Origin: Mesostigma viride
Lineage: Eukaryota; Streptophyta; Mesostigmatophyceae; Mesostigmatales; Mesostigmataceae
Length of the DNA: 64,000 nucleotides
Direction: 5' to 3'
Assembly: GCA_009746045.1 (NCBI GenBank)
Contig: RPFO01000080.1
Coordinates: 4,937,556 to 5,001,555, forward strand
Shown: in pieces, positions 11,389 to 23,270 of the stretch
Position numbering within the stretch: the stretch's first letter is position 1
Layout: the number at the start of each line of letters is the position of its first letter
Position numbers and translations under genes: made by a program
Notes under the pieces: generated by a model
Seen by the model: only the letters and a program-made list of their open reading frames with translations
Database searches by the model: none
Told to the model about the DNA's origin: nothing

Positions 11389-12043
11389 AGCAGCTGGTTA
11401 TCTCCTTGATAGCAGCATCAACTTCCTGGGCCGTGTGCAGGATTCAATGAATGATGGAACACCAACACACTGATCCACATGGTTTGGACCCTGTGCTGGG
11501 GTTTTGTCGATCGATCCTCAACTGCATGCATGTGATTTAGAATATGAAATAGTTTGAACATTTCATGTAATTAAATCATGTAGAAATTTACCAAAGTCCC
11601 TATGTAAGAATCCACATTCGAAGTAGAAACTGGGTGTTCTATCTGCTCTATCTATTCTAAACTAGGTTGCCTACATTTTAAAGCTTATACCATGTCATGC
11701 AATGCTGTATCACTGTTATAGCAGCGGCCCCGTTCGGCTCCATTCCATCAAATAGGAAGTCAATGCCAAGCGCTGCCCTCAGTTACGGTTGTGTCCCCGT
11801 GACATTTGGGTGTCAACAGGCAAACACGTTCCTGAGCTCATCAAAGACGCTCCGTTTGCGTCATCCCCAGACCACCAATCTTCCAAAAGCCACTAAAGCA
11901 CAAAGCCACTCAGGCATTGCCTCGCTGCACATACATGTGCAGGGCATTGCGGAAACAGCCGCGATGGCCAGCGAAGGACCTCAAATGGCCGCCAAGAGGC
12001 AACTGTATGTTGTGAGCCAAGAGGCAACAAATGTTATGTGTAA

Positions 12044-13508
12044 TCACACAAACGGCCCATCCACCACAGGCTGCGGGGTGCCACCTTCCTCCTCCGCCGC
12101 ATCCTGCGCGTCCTCCACCATGATCTCAGGCGGGCCAACCCCATGAATCTGGTCTCCTGCCTCCACCGCGATTATCAGGTCAACATCCCCATTCCCGCTC
12201 GAGAGCACCTCGGTACAGAAACTCGCGACCGAGCTGCCAGCATAATTGCTCGCGCTCCGCCCCCCCGAGTTCACCGACCCATAATCAAGGGGGATCCCGG
12301 CCGTGCTCACAAACGTGGTCGGCGGGTGGTGGAACGCTGCAGATGCCAGCCCGTCCGCCGTTGCGTGAGCCCCGTCTTTCATCGCTTGGACGCTCGTGCG
12401 GCCCCATGCGGTGACCGGGTGCGGCGCGCCCCCCACATGGCCACCCCCCAAGTGACCACCCCCCATATCACCGCCATCCAGGTGGTCCCCACCCGAACGA
12501 CTACCACTACCCCCCGCGTGACTACTGCTCGTGCTCGTGTGCCCTCGGTCAGAGCTCGCCCCCGTCGCCGTCGGTGTCTGGTCAGGGCTATCCGACGTCC
12601 CAGGGACCTGGTATGCGGCACCCTGGGCATTATCACGAACCCCTTCCCCAGGACTCGGGCTCTCCTGTACAGCTAGCGTGGGGATGAGGGAGACCACGTT
12701 GGGCTCCAGGGGGCTCTGCCAGGGCAATGACGCCGGCGCCGGCACCCCCGCCACATTGCCACTAGCACTGCTAACATCTGCCCCCTCGTCATCACCCTCC
12801 CGTTTGCTGCCACGCCGGCTGGGCGTCGGTGATGGCAACAACGTGGGACTATGACTTTGAGCCATAGAGTGACTTTCGGTGCTGTGACCAACCCGGGCAG
12901 CACCATGCGCCGTGTCTGTGCCGGCATGACCCACGTCCCGTAGACTCAAAGAGCGGACCGATAAACTGAACACCTGCCCATCGCCACTGAACGACTGCCC
13001 GCCTGCCGCCCCGTTCGCGCCACCAAGCCCCCTAGCGCTACTGCTACCGCTCTGTAGGTTCGCCACCCTCTGGTCGATGCTCCTCCTGGGCGACATGTGC
13101 CCCTCCCTGGGCGTCGCCTGGCCCCCCCTGGGCGTCTTCTTCCCCTCCCTGAGCGACGCGCCGAGCGAGTTCCTGCGCGGCGAGTTGCGGGGAGACGCGT
13201 CCTTGTCACCGAACAGCATCGACGAGATGGCCTCGCCGACCGAGCGCCGCTTGGGTCTCGGGCTCTGGCCATTGGACCCCTCCATGTTCAGTGGGGGCAC
13301 CTTCTTGCGCTCGACAGATCGGCGCTGCACGAGCGAGGCGCGCCGCTGCCGCAGCTCATAGCGCGCCAGAAAGCCCCTCACCGCGGCCTGCACGTAGAGC
13401 GCGGCGTGGTAGTGGGCGGCCGTGTAGCGGGGCGCCTGGTTGGGGTCCAGCGAGGGGAGCCGGTTGGCGATCTTGAAGCGGATCTTGACCTCTTCGTCCT
13501 CGGGCAGC
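12044..13508 (-). CDS. channel exon N: IQ motif and long C-terminal tail
   Basis: The exon begins G|CTGCCCGAG after an AC acceptor, or a few codons later if spliced GT-AG. EDEEVKIRFKIANRL is followed by an IQ motif (ALYVQAAVRGFLARYELRQR), the usual calmodulin site in Cav/Nav tails. About 430 residues rich in Ser, Gly, Pro and Arg follow, with repeated SPRR/TPR motifs, probable phosphorylation territory, and GGGH-type repeats. The stop codon is at 12044-12046. Confidence 0.9.
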
Positions 13509-14487
13509 GTGATCGAGGGGGATGGGATTCCCATAGAGGCCCGGAGATCATTATCAACACATATCGACAACATGACAAGGTAACAACAACAAAGTAGTAT
13601 ATAGGAACAACGTATAGTAGTATACAGGAACAACGTGTAGGAACAATATGTATAGGAACAACAGATGTAAATAGGAACAACCGATATATCATGCATTGAC
13701 AACATATGTAGCCCAACCGGCAAAGACAGGGATCTCGGATGAGAAGGGGTTGAGAGTTAAGGAAACGGGCAGAGGGCATGTGAACAAGGTAATGCGGATA
13801 CAAGAGCGATAAGCACCATTCTTAATAACTGGACACTAGTGTGTTGATAAGAAACAAAGACCTTATCCCTAACCCGAGAAGACATAAAACCCTGATTGAC
13901 CTGTATAACCCATGCACCGTTCACCCCCAAGCATGCACTCTAAGAACTGGCCACATAACGCAGTCCACGCGTTTCATTAGGAAGTGGCATTGGTTGGCAA
14001 GCGGGCGAGGCTGGATCAGGTAGATTGTGTTTCCCTAGCACTGAAGCCGCCTTAGCTGTCGCTACAGTACAGTACACTACACACCTTCTATGTTGCTATA
14101 GCGTGCACGCGACTGACCTGCGTTGACAAGCTGCCTATGAGCAAGGATATACTGTTTGCCAGGCACATTATTCTAGCTTCTCTATGCATGAAAAAGAGGC
14201 TGCGCACGTTGGAAAAATTCCACCCCATTTTTTCAAGAGTGAACAAGACATCAAATGAAACGTTGTAAGTTGTTTCGAAACATTGAAACGTCTATGGAAA
14301 GCTTAGAGGCACACTGACCGAGACATTAAATGAAACACTAGAAACGTCTAGAAACAGTGAAACGCTTATGAAGCGCTTGGGGAACAGTGAGCCGGGCATT
14401 TCATGGAACCTTCAATGTACTACATGAAACCTTCGCGGTAAAGAAACATAACAAGGTGACATGCGCGTGGCATTGTTGAAAGGATAT
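13509..14487 (-). other. putative U12-type AT-AC intron in the channel gene
   Basis: The donor ATATCCTTTC (14478-14487) matches the minor-spliceosome donor consensus at every position. The acceptor AC (13509-13510) restores the reading frame exactly. A convincing U12 branch site (TTCCTTAAC-like) is not visible within 40 nt of the 3' end, which is the weak point. Confidence 0.55.
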
Positions 14488-14611
14488 TCCGTGCCGGCCA
14501 CTCGACCCGCCAGTGCGTGCAGCACCTCCAGAAAGTGCACACGGCCCCGGTGCTCCGGGATGTCCACGCTCATGATAATGCGCTGTACGTCGCTCGTGCT
14601 GACCTTGATGC
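14488..14611 (-). CDS. channel exon M: post-S6 EF-hand-like segment
   Basis: Acceptor CAACCGCAG|GCATC. It encodes IKVSTSDVQRIIMSVDIP and HRGRVHFLEVLHALAGRVAG. I end it at GGCACGGA before ATATCCTTTC, the U12-type donor, because this joins exon N in phase (…AGTELPEDEE…). A GT-AG alternative (CGA|GTGGCC to CCCGAG|GAC) is also in phase and would remove seven residues. Confidence 0.82.
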
Positions 14612-14905
14612 CTGCGGTTGGGTGAGAGGAGTCGATCGGGTCACACAAGACGAGATCTGTCAGCAAGCATGAGTGGGGGAGGGTACGTCAACACTCATGA
14701 TGATGTCTACGTTTTACTACGTAGCTGGGTCATCTACGTAGTATATTATTATTACATGTTATCGTGTCCAAGCTCATCATGATGCACCGCAGATACTAGG
14801 GAATTCATCACAACGGACTAGACACACAAGGAAATTCATCACAATAATGTTTTATCTTATCCATAGATTACTTGCGCTGACCTTGATGCCTGCGGTTGGG
14901 TGAGC
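14555..14905. repeat. decayed tandem copies of exon M acceptor region
   Basis: GCTGACCTTGATGCCTGCGG, covering the exon M start and its acceptor, recurs at about 14876-14895. Intermediate decayed pieces of the CTCATGATAATG part lie near 14694 and 14773. They lie in the intron between exons L and M. Confidence 0.7.
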
Positions 14906-15277
14906 AGGACACGTACCGGAGCCAGAGAAAGGTACGGGAGCCAGCAAGGCATGGTACGCAATCACGGGCGGCGAGGGCATGCTTGTGGGGGTAAGCAGAG
15001 CGGATGGGTTACGCAGTCAGGAACATGGCCCTTATACACAGGGGGGGTACGGGCTGCCTTCTCCCCCCCCCCCGCCCTTCACTTAGTGCCCGTTGTATCT
15101 CCTCCCCCAAGTTTATTCGATCTTTTTGTTTGTGCCTGCCCTCCACCTGTGCCCCTATCTTTGCCCCCTTCAAGTTCTCATAAGAGAATTCACCCACTCA
15201 AGGTTCACTAACTTCATTTTGAGTTCTAGGCCCCTACGTTCTCTTCTATGCCCTCTTCATCATCTTCCTCTCCTCAC

Positions 15278-16664
15278 CTCGCGTGCCCAGCGGTGGGTCC
15301 AGCTCCCGAATCAGGTCCTGCAACTGCCGCGTTGAGATGTAGTAGGTGGCCCGAGGGTCCAGGATTGACCACACGTCCGCAAACCGCTGCATGTGCTCGC
15401 GGCTGACGGGCGCCTCCTCGTTCACGCTGCTCGAGTGGAAGTTGTCGAGGATGACGGCGATGACCAGGTTGAGCATCACGAACGCACAGAGCACGATGAA
15501 GATGATGAAGAAGAAGATGGCGACAGACGGGTGTGGGGAGCAGCGGTTGATGAAATCCCTGTCCTCGTCTAGGCCTTTCAGGCAGGCGTCCCCCCGGTTG
15601 ACATACTCGCGCCCACCGCAGAGGGAGTCGATGAACGGCGGGTAGACTTGGATGCACGCCCGGGTGATCATGCAGTCGTGCATGACCCCGTTCCAGTTCT
15701 CCCCCGTCGACATGCGGAACAGCAGAAGCATCGCGTTGGGAAACGTCTCAAAGTTTGCGTGGCGGGTCACATAGTCCCCGTGCTTGATCTGGCCGAATAG
15801 GTTCATGCCCATGATCGAGAAAATGAAGAAGAAGAGTGAGAGGACCGACCCGACGTTTACGAGTGCAGGTAGAGAGAAGACCAGCGTCTGGAAGAGGGTC
15901 CGGAGGCCCCGGGCGCGGGGGACCAGCCGGAAGATGCGCACGACTCGGAGGACACGGATGAGGGAGATCACGGGGAGGCGATTTCCCTGGAGCATGTCAA
16001 AGAGCGTCGAGAGGATTGTCAGGATGACGACGCCGAAGTCGAATCGGTTCCAGTTCTCCTTGAAATAGACGGCCGGGGAGAACCCGTAAAGCTTGAGCGC
16101 GGCCTCGATCGTGAATATGACGCAAAAGGCGAGGTTGGAGTAGATCATGGCGGCCTCCCATGCCGGAGTCATGTCGGCGTGTTGCATCGACATCATGATC
16201 ACGTTGAGGATGATCACGCCCAAGATCCCCGTCTCAAAGTAGTCCGACGACACAAAGTCGTAGCAGATGCGATGGATGTTGGACACGGGGGCGATCCGGC
16301 ACCGTATGGGCTTGATGCCGACCAACAGCTTCTGTATCGTGACCCAGTTGCGCTGCTCGGGGGTCAGGAAGACGGACTGCCCCTCCTGCTTCTCCTTGAT
16401 CTCGTTGAACTTGTCGATCGTCACGCCGACAAACAGGTTCATGACGAAGAAGCAGCCGACGATGATGAACACGACGAAGTAGGCGGCGACGTACTGGTTG
16501 CCGTTGCGGCGGGGCTGGGCCTCCACGCCGACCGCGTCCACGCCGCTGTACATGATGTAGAGCCAGCCCTCGAGGGAGGCCATCTCAAAGAGCGCGAGCG
16601 CCGCGTGGCCGATGTTGTCAAAGTTGGTCTCCCGGTTGTGCCAGTGGGTCTCTACCACAAACAC
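15278..16664 (-). CDS. channel exon L: domain III pore/S6, III-IV linker, all of domain IV
   Basis: Acceptor TACACCAG|GTGTTT and donor GCGAG|GTGAGG bound 462 codons. It holds filter ASLEGW (E1390), DIII S6 (YFVVFIIVGCFFVMNLFVGV), a short III-IV linker (about 45 residues), DIV S1-S3, DIV S4 (SLIRVLRVVRIFRLVPRARG), S5, filter MSTGENWNG (E1680), DIV S6 (FIVLCAFVMLNLVIAVILDN) and the first EF-hand-like half (FADVWSILDPRATYYI). Confidence 0.96.
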
Positions 16665-17429
16665 CTGGTGTACGGCACACAGGGGGGGGGGGGGGGCGCG
16701 GACACATGGCTCGACAACATTATTGCAAGCTGACCCCGATGCCAGGCGGGAGGGGGAGACATGGTACGAGCACATGGAGTAAGCATACAGAAGTCATGCC
16801 ATCCAAATGTCCCCATTCAAACAGCTAGCTCTATTTGAACATCCTCTATGGAGCACGTAGTAGAAGCGCCTGGAGTTAGCAAACGGAGTACAGCACATGT
16901 AACACGTCCAGCCATGGGCATGCTAGAGGACATGCCTACAGTATACGCCTACTGTATATGTCTGGAAATGAGACCTTGAAACCCGAGCAGCTGGCAGGGA
17001 GCACAGGGCGCGTGAGGACATGCACAATGACCTTGCTTCCATGCACTTGACAAGGAACCAACCCTAAACCTGGTGGACGGAACGACCTGCACCGGGGGGG
17101 CCAAGTCCAGAAGTCAGCATCTTGCCTCATGTTGCCTCATGCATGAGGAAGAGAAATCTCGGCCGTAATAGTTAGAGCACGTGCCAGACTGGAATACGCG
17201 TTAGCATTTTACAAACTGGCCCGATTAGAAGCAAACGAACAGGCGTTACAAACTGGCATGGACATTGTTACCTGAACTGGCACGGATGCTATGAGCCGGC
17301 AGCCACACCTGGGAGTATTGCACGAGCATCACAGCACCTATAAGAAATATAATATAATATAAGCACCTGAAAGTATCGCAGCATTCTATAAGGCCTTCGC
17401 CAAGATACCAGCCATCACACGGCTCTCAC

Positions 17430-17897
17430 CTTGGCAGGCACCGTGGCCCCTTCCCGCGTGATATTATACAAGTGCGGGCCCGTCTCGCACCACGTGCGGT
17501 TGATGACGACGCCCGGCCACGACGCCGGCTTGAGCGGCGACCCCGCCTCCACGGTGACCCCGTTCACGTCCTCGCAGTACTGCAGCCGTCCTGCGAGTAG
17601 GTCCATTCCAAGTATCCCAAATATCAGATAGAACAGCGCGCACACGAGCAGCACGTTGCCGATACTGGGAATGGCCTGGAACAGGGCGTTCACGACGACC
17701 TTCATGCCCTCGGCGCGGGAGGCCATGCGGATGGGCCGGAGCGCACGGAAGGTTCGCAGCGCGCGGAGCGCGGAGAGCCTACCGCTGCTACCGCTGGCGC
17801 GCGACACGACGCCGATGACCACGATCAAAAAGTCGAGCACGTTCCAGGCCGAGCGCAGGTAGGCGCCCGGGTGGAGGACGAACCCGAGCACGATGAT
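17430..17897 (-). CDS. channel exon K: domain III S3-S5 and turret
   Basis: Acceptor CCCCGCAG|ATCATC and donor GCCAAG|GTGAGA bound 156 codons. It encodes S3 (WNVLDFLIVVIGVV), S4 (LRALRTFRALRPIRMASRAE), S5 (SIGNVLLVCALFYLIFGILG) and a turret with CEDVNG and INRTWCETGPHLYN, including potential N-glycosylation sites. Confidence 0.95.
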
Positions 17898-18538
17898 CTG
17901 CGGGGTGGGGTTTTGGGGTTGGGGGTCGGGGTTGGGGGTCAGGGGGGGGCTCGGGGTGGGGGCTTCAGAGTAGAAGGGGTTGAGATGTGGCATTCATAGT
18001 GAGGGGTCGCGGTGGGGGGGGGGGGCGGAAGGGCTTTGGAGTGGATGGTTCAGGTAGGGGGGCTGGTGATCAGGGGTTCAAAGTGCGGGGTCGTGGGGGG
18101 GGGGGGGGGGGGGGGTCAGGGTGGGGATGCAGTCGGATGGGGGAAAATGAATTTCACCTAGTAGTAGTATATAAACAGTATAATACAAGTAGATGGAGTT
18201 GGTGGGGATCATATTTGTGGGGATGGGCCTTGTGGGAAGGGACTTGGTGGGAGCTGAATTGGATGGGGATGGGATTGGGTGGGGTTGGCCGTGGGGGTGG
18301 GGGTGGGGTGGGCGGGGTGTGAGGAGATAAGGGAAGGGCAGGGGAGGGAGAACGAGGACGCCGTTGACTACATTACGATGCCTGCACATAAAAGTAGACC
18401 AAGAAATGTGGCCAGCCCCCAAAAACTTGTTTCGCAGTTCCCACGCGCGAGGTTTTCTCCATGCCTTAATCACAAACTCAACAGCTAAGCTAGGTTGAGG
18501 AAGACCAGCTCATCAAGGGCATAGACGTGCCCCCGTAC

Positions 18539-18653
18539 CTTAATTACACACTCTGCAATAAATAAGATAAGGAAGACCAGGTCCAGCTTGTCGAGGACGT
18601 TAACCAAGGTGCTGTCCGGGTCGACGCGGGGGCTGTCCAGCGTGAGCACGATG
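18539..18653 (-). CDS. channel exon J: domain III S1 end and S2
   Basis: 115 bp; acceptor CCAAGCAG|CATCGT and donor ATTAAG|GTACGG. It reads IVLTLDSPRVDPDSTLVNVL, then DKLDLVFLILFIAECVIK. No long frame exposes this exon, but it joins its neighbours in phase. Confidence 0.9.
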
Positions 18654-18865
18654 CTGCTTGGGGCATAATAAATAGCAGAACAACGGAGAACACACTCGGG
18701 TTAGGGCTGTCCAGCGTGAGAACGATGCTGTTGGGGCATAGCAAATTAACCGGCAGCATGACAAGAAGCACACATACTACGTTTCTTTAGGACGCTATTA
18801 AGGGCTGTCCAGCATAATACAAACCTGTCTGGGGCGAAACAAAGTGCCGAGTGCATAGAATGGAT

Positions 18866-19606
18866 GACCAAAACAGTGTGGATCGGGCCTTGCAGCGGTG
18901 ACAAAAACAGTGTGGATCGGGCCGTGCAGCGGTGACAAAAACAGTGTGGATAGCGCCGTGCAGCGGTGACAAAAACAGTGTGGATACGGCCGTGCTGCGG
19001 TGACAAAAACAGTGTGGATAGGGCCTTGCAGCGGTGACAAAAACAGTGAGGATAGGGCCGTGCAGCGGTGACAAAAACAGTGTGGATAGGGCCGTGCAGC
19101 GGTGACAAAAACAGTGTGGATAGGGCCGTGCAGGGGTGACAAAAACAGTGAGGATAGCGCCGTGCAGCGGTGACAAAAACAGTGTGGATAGGGCCGTGCA
19201 GCGGTGACAAAAACAGTGTGGATAGGGCCGTGCAACGGTGACAAAAACAGTGTGGATAGGGCCGTGCAGCGGTGACAAAAACAGTGTGGATAGGGCCGTG
19301 CAGCGGTGACAAAAACAGTGTGGATAGGGCCGTGCAGCGGTGACAAAAACAGTGTGGATAGGGCCGTGCAGCGGTGACAAAAACAGTGTGGATAGGGCCG
19401 TGCAGCGGTGACAAAAACAGTGTGGATAGGGCCGTGCAGCGGTGACAAAAACAGTGTGGATAGGGCCGTGCAGCGGTGACGAAAACAGTGTGGATAGGGC
19501 CGTGCAGCGGTGACAAAAACAGTGTGGATAGGGCCGTGCAGCGGTGACAAAAACAGTGCGGATAGGGCCGTGCAGCGGTGACAAAAACAGTGTGGATAGG
19601 GCTGTA
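18866..19606. repeat. 34-bp minisatellite, about 21-22 copies
   Basis: The unit is GTGACAAAAACAGTGTGGAT plus AGGGCCGTGCAGCG, highly uniform. It fills the intron between exons I and J, inside domain III S1. Because 34 is not a multiple of three and the unit has no stops on the minus strand, all three minus frames stay open for about 700 bp. They are not genes. Decayed copies of the exon J acceptor flank it at about 18690, 18800, 19597 and 19680. Confidence 0.95.
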
Positions 19607-19829
19607 ACGCATGAGCACGAAGCTGTTTGGGGGATAAAGGGCGCAAAAGGTGAATGGCAGCATAGTCATGCTCGTAAGACTGTCCAGCGGCAAGGCGGTG
19701 CTGCTCAGGATGAGGCAAGATGCAGTAAAGAAAACACGGGTACCTGGATGCGGCCATCATAACCGAAGAATAAGGGGTTTACGATACTAATGAGGAATAG
19801 CCTGGATAGCCAAGTGGCTCGTTGGGTAC

Positions 19830-19900
19830 CTGGACGCTGCAATGACGAGGACGATGCCGATCTCAAAGTACCGGTGGCAGATGAGTTTGTACAAGGCGGC
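19830..19900 (-). CDS. channel exon I: start of domain III S1
   Basis: 71 bp; acceptor GCCGCAG|GCCGCC and donor GTCCAG|GTACCC. It encodes AALYKLICHRYFEIGIVLVI and the first part of the following AAS; the split serine codon completes with exon J. It is too short to be found without homology. Confidence 0.9.
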
Positions 19901-20995
19901 CTGCGGCGAGGATGCAGGCGAAGCAGCAGCAGAAAACACACAAAAAAGCAGGCAGTAATGCCCAACCAAGGGGCACCACCCAAGGATGGTAAGAAGAAGG
20001 TCACTTGAATAAGCAGTCCTGTGGATATAAGGACACGTCAATACGGAGTCCCGCTGAAAAGATTTGAGATCACGATGAGGCTTACAGTGAGGCTGGGCAC
20101 GGGTGTGACGGAAAAATCTGCAAGAACTAACGCTGCCATCGTTGCTAACAGCAGTAGTAGATGCAGCAGCAAGCCCGGCCTATAATGCCTCATGGGGGAT
20201 GAGTCATGGGTGCCCCACTTAACTAGGTTTTGCAAGGACGGCCCCTTCTTTTAAGGGGTCAGCTCCCAGAAAACTAGAAGGCTCTACCGCCGTTGTTGGG
20301 GTGGATGCTGCTGTAACAAGAATGGCCTCTCCTTGCAATAGCCACACGATCCACACCATTAGTGCATTGCATCCGATACCTACTATCAACAGTCAATTTC
20401 CTCACATGATGCATCCACAGAAGGCGGGTGAGTTGTACCGGGTTAAATTGTACCGGGTGAGTTGTGCCCTGGGTGCCACACAGCTGGGAAACTAAACCAA
20501 AAAAAAAGAAGGGACTAGAAGCTAAACCATGGAACAAGAAGCCAGGCACCAGCCGCGTGACGCTCTAGAGGGGTTGTAGTTGTTTCAACCAGTGGAGGGG
20601 AGAACAAGACGCTGGAGGAGCCCCGCGGAATCGCGTCATGTCCTTTTACTTTAACACAAAAAGTTCCTGGGCTGAAAATCATCTGCTCCACGCTCCAAAC
20701 ATTTGAAATGGGGCCACAGGGATGACTTCAGCGTTGCCTAAGTTAAGGGACGTTTGAGATGGGGACCAACGAACCCTCAAAGTTCTGCAATATTTACACA
20801 GGGGGTGCCATGCCAAGCCGTGGTAAAGCACTTGTTTCAACTCTGCTACTCAATTCTGTGGTATACAATAAATTCTGTAATAGACGCTATACTCTGAGAT
20901 ATACCCTCAATTCTGTGGTATACGCCAGGTTCCCCCGGCCAACTCTGTCATCAGCTTTTACCACGTTCCCCCCAAGTAGGGCAGGGCGCACTCAC

Positions 20996-21193
20996 CCGCA
21001 TCGGGTTGGTCGAGGCGAAAATGTACAGCGAGCTGTGCTGCGGGTAGGGCATGAGGTTCATGCGGAAGCGCGTGCGCTGCTGCAGCAGCTTCTGCCGCAG
21101 CTGCTTGGCGTGAGGGCTGTTGTGCCGCTGGCTGTGGAAGGAGCGCGCGGGGTACAGCTGGCGCGCACTGCCTGGCGCGCTGGGGCCGTGCAT
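20996..21193 (-). CDS. channel exon H: end of II-III linker
   Basis: Acceptor TCCCATCAG|ATGCAC and donor ATGCGG|GTGAGT bound 66 codons. It is basic and glutamine-rich and ends in SSLYIFASTNPMR, the conserved pre-S1 motif of domain III in Cav/Nav channels. Confidence 0.88.
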
Positions 21194-21284
21194 CTGATGG
21201 GACATAACGTGACGGATGATGGGGTATGAGGGGGTGGGGGGGGCAGGCGTTTGTGGGGGGGGGGGGGGAGGCACAGTACGAAAA

Positions 21285-21331
21285 GTGTGTGTGTGTGTGT
21301 GTGTGTGTGCGTGTGTGTGCGTGTGTGTGTG
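21285..21331. repeat. (GT)n microsatellite
   Basis: Near-perfect GT tract with two GC interruptions, in the intron between exons G and H. Confidence 0.9.
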
Positions 21332-21458
21332 AAAAACGGAATGTATGTGGGATAGCACAAAGGTTCCGCCAGGGCCGTGCAGCGAACGGCACACCGTGTA
21401 CACGCACATTAGTGACACATACAAACACACACAACGTCACATTTTGCATCTACGTGTG

Positions 21459-21604
<146 letters not shown>

Positions 21605-21724
21605 AACCACACCAGGACCAGGCAAGGATGCACACACACTGAGACTCATTAATTGTGATTCGGATATCAGAAAAAAATTTAAGAGGGTGCTAGTAGCACT
21701 CACAAGCTATAGACACGGAACTTG

Positions 21725-22135
21725 AGGGAGGGAGGGAGGGAGGGAGGGAGGGAGGGAGGGAGGGGGAGGAGGGGAGGGAGGGAGGGAGGGAGGGAGGAGG
21801 GAGGGAGGGAGGGAGGGAGGGAGGAGGAGGGAGGAGGGAGGGAGGAGGGAGGGAGGAGGAGGGAGGGAGGGAGGGAGGGAGGGAGGAGGGAGGGGGAGGA
21901 GGGAGGGAGGGAGGGAGAGGAGGGAGGGAGGGAGGAGGGAGGGAGGGAGGAGGAGGAGGGAGGGAGGAGGAGGGAGGGAGGAGAGGAGGGAGGAGGGAGG
22001 AGGAGGGAGGGAGGGAGGAGGGAGGGAGAGGAGGGAGGGGAGGGAGGGAGGGAGGGAGGGAGGGAGGGAGGGAGGGAGGGAGGGAGGAGGGAGGGAGGGA
22101 GGGAGGGAGGGAGGGAGGAGGGAGGGAGAGGGGGG
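21725..22135. repeat. (GGGA/GGA)n purine-only tract, about 410 bp
   Basis: Some 410 bp contain only G and A on the plus strand, mostly GGGA and GGA. Minus frames read as poly-Ser/Pro/Leu artefacts. A mirror-symmetric homopurine tract of this size can form triplex DNA. Confidence 0.95.
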
Positions 22136-22256
22136 TAGAAAGAGCATGCTTGACCCTCAAACCCGCAAAAGAGTTGCAACCTATCATCAATGTTTTCCCA
22201 GGCACGTATCAGCCAATCTCAAAATACCTGTACAATACAGGTGCTAATGTCCATAC

Positions 22257-23270
22257 CTGTGCGTAGCTCGGCGAATTGCCATCGGGCGTGAAGGCCCTCG
22301 GGGACGCAACCGGCGAGAAAAACCCCGTGGGCGACCGCGTGTCCGGGTGTCCCGGTGTGCTGCCCTTGCTATGCCCGTCCTCCTTGTGGGATCCCACCCC
22401 TTGTCCAAACCCACCCCCCTTTTCCCCATTTGCGAGCCTTGGTGAAACTGCTGCTGTCACCCCTTCCCCAGCCTTCCCCTTCCCCTCCTCCACGTGGTGC
22501 GCCAGCATGCCGTTCCCATTCGGCACGATTTTCGCCTGCCCATGCCGCGACTTCTTCTTGCCATGCACCGGCAGCTCGCCCACATCCTCGATATACTCGA
22601 CCTTATGCTGGCGTGACAGCAGTGGCCGCTGGCCTGCGGCACTACTGGGACTATCAGCCCAGGGAGTCGCGTCCTCGACAGCCAAGACCGCGGGAACGAG
22701 TGCCAGCGGACGGACCGTCTCGTCTGATGGTGTGCTTCCCCCCCGGCTCACCCCCACGGATGTCCGGATGGTGAGCGGGGGACATGAGGGGGGCGCCATG
22801 ACGGATGCCTGTTTTTCCGATCCTTCATCTACTGCCGTGATATCCTCCTCTGACAGAGCCGCCATCGTCTTGGGGTCTAATAGATCCCGGACGGATGTCC
22901 CTATGACCTTATTATTATTACAATTCATCCCTGGGTCGCCCCCCCCGGGTTTATCATCCTGTTGCGGCACGACCTTTTCCTGCCGTTTCTTGTCCGTGAG
23001 ACTGGTACATCGGGAGCTGTCATACCCTCCCCTGTCCCCCCCGTGCGTGCTCTCATCGCCGGCGCGCGGGGTGCACGCCGTGCTGTCCTCGGCCGCGCCA
23101 TCCTTCTGGATGCCGCCACCGCCAAAGTTATCCAGCAGGATGGCCAGAAAGAGATTGAGGATGACGTAGTTTCCGACGAGGACGAGGAGCAGGAAGTAGA
23201 TGGCGGCCGGGTAGCCGGTCGAGCGGATGCCGTTGTACATGACCTCATTCCAGTTCTCGCCCGTGAGGAC
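22257..23270 (-). CDS. channel exon G: domain II filter, S6 and II-III linker
   Basis: Acceptor CACTCCAG|GTCCTC and donor GCACAG|GTATGG bound 338 codons. It opens with the filter VLTGENWNE (E741), then S6 ([28 protein letters not shown]). About 280 residues of low-complexity, Ser/Gly/Pro-rich cytosolic linker follow, with a basic stretch ([11 protein letters not shown]). Confidence 0.95.

Larger units (their letters stand above)
10617..12043. other. intergenic, downstream of the channel gene
   Basis: No recognised coding region. It includes the 3' flank of the minus-strand channel gene and two copies of a dispersed repeat (11152-11230 and 11277-11388) that recurs at 63451-63535. Confidence 0.5.

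Noticed and set aside
12143-13597. Several plus-strand frames of 100-177 codons
   Set aside because: They are shadows of GC-rich channel exon N.
16179-16733. 184-codon plus-strand frame
   Set aside because: It is antisense to channel exon L, whose homology is unmistakable on the minus strand.
18866-19606. CRISPR-like appearance of regular 34-bp repeats
   Set aside because: There are no unique spacers; the units are head-to-tail in a eukaryotic intron.
18746-19760. Three overlapping 265-320 codon minus-strand frames
   Set aside because: They are translations of the 34-bp minisatellite in all three frames; none has non-repetitive coding support.
22276-23169. 297-codon plus-strand frame
   Set aside because: It is antisense to channel exon G.
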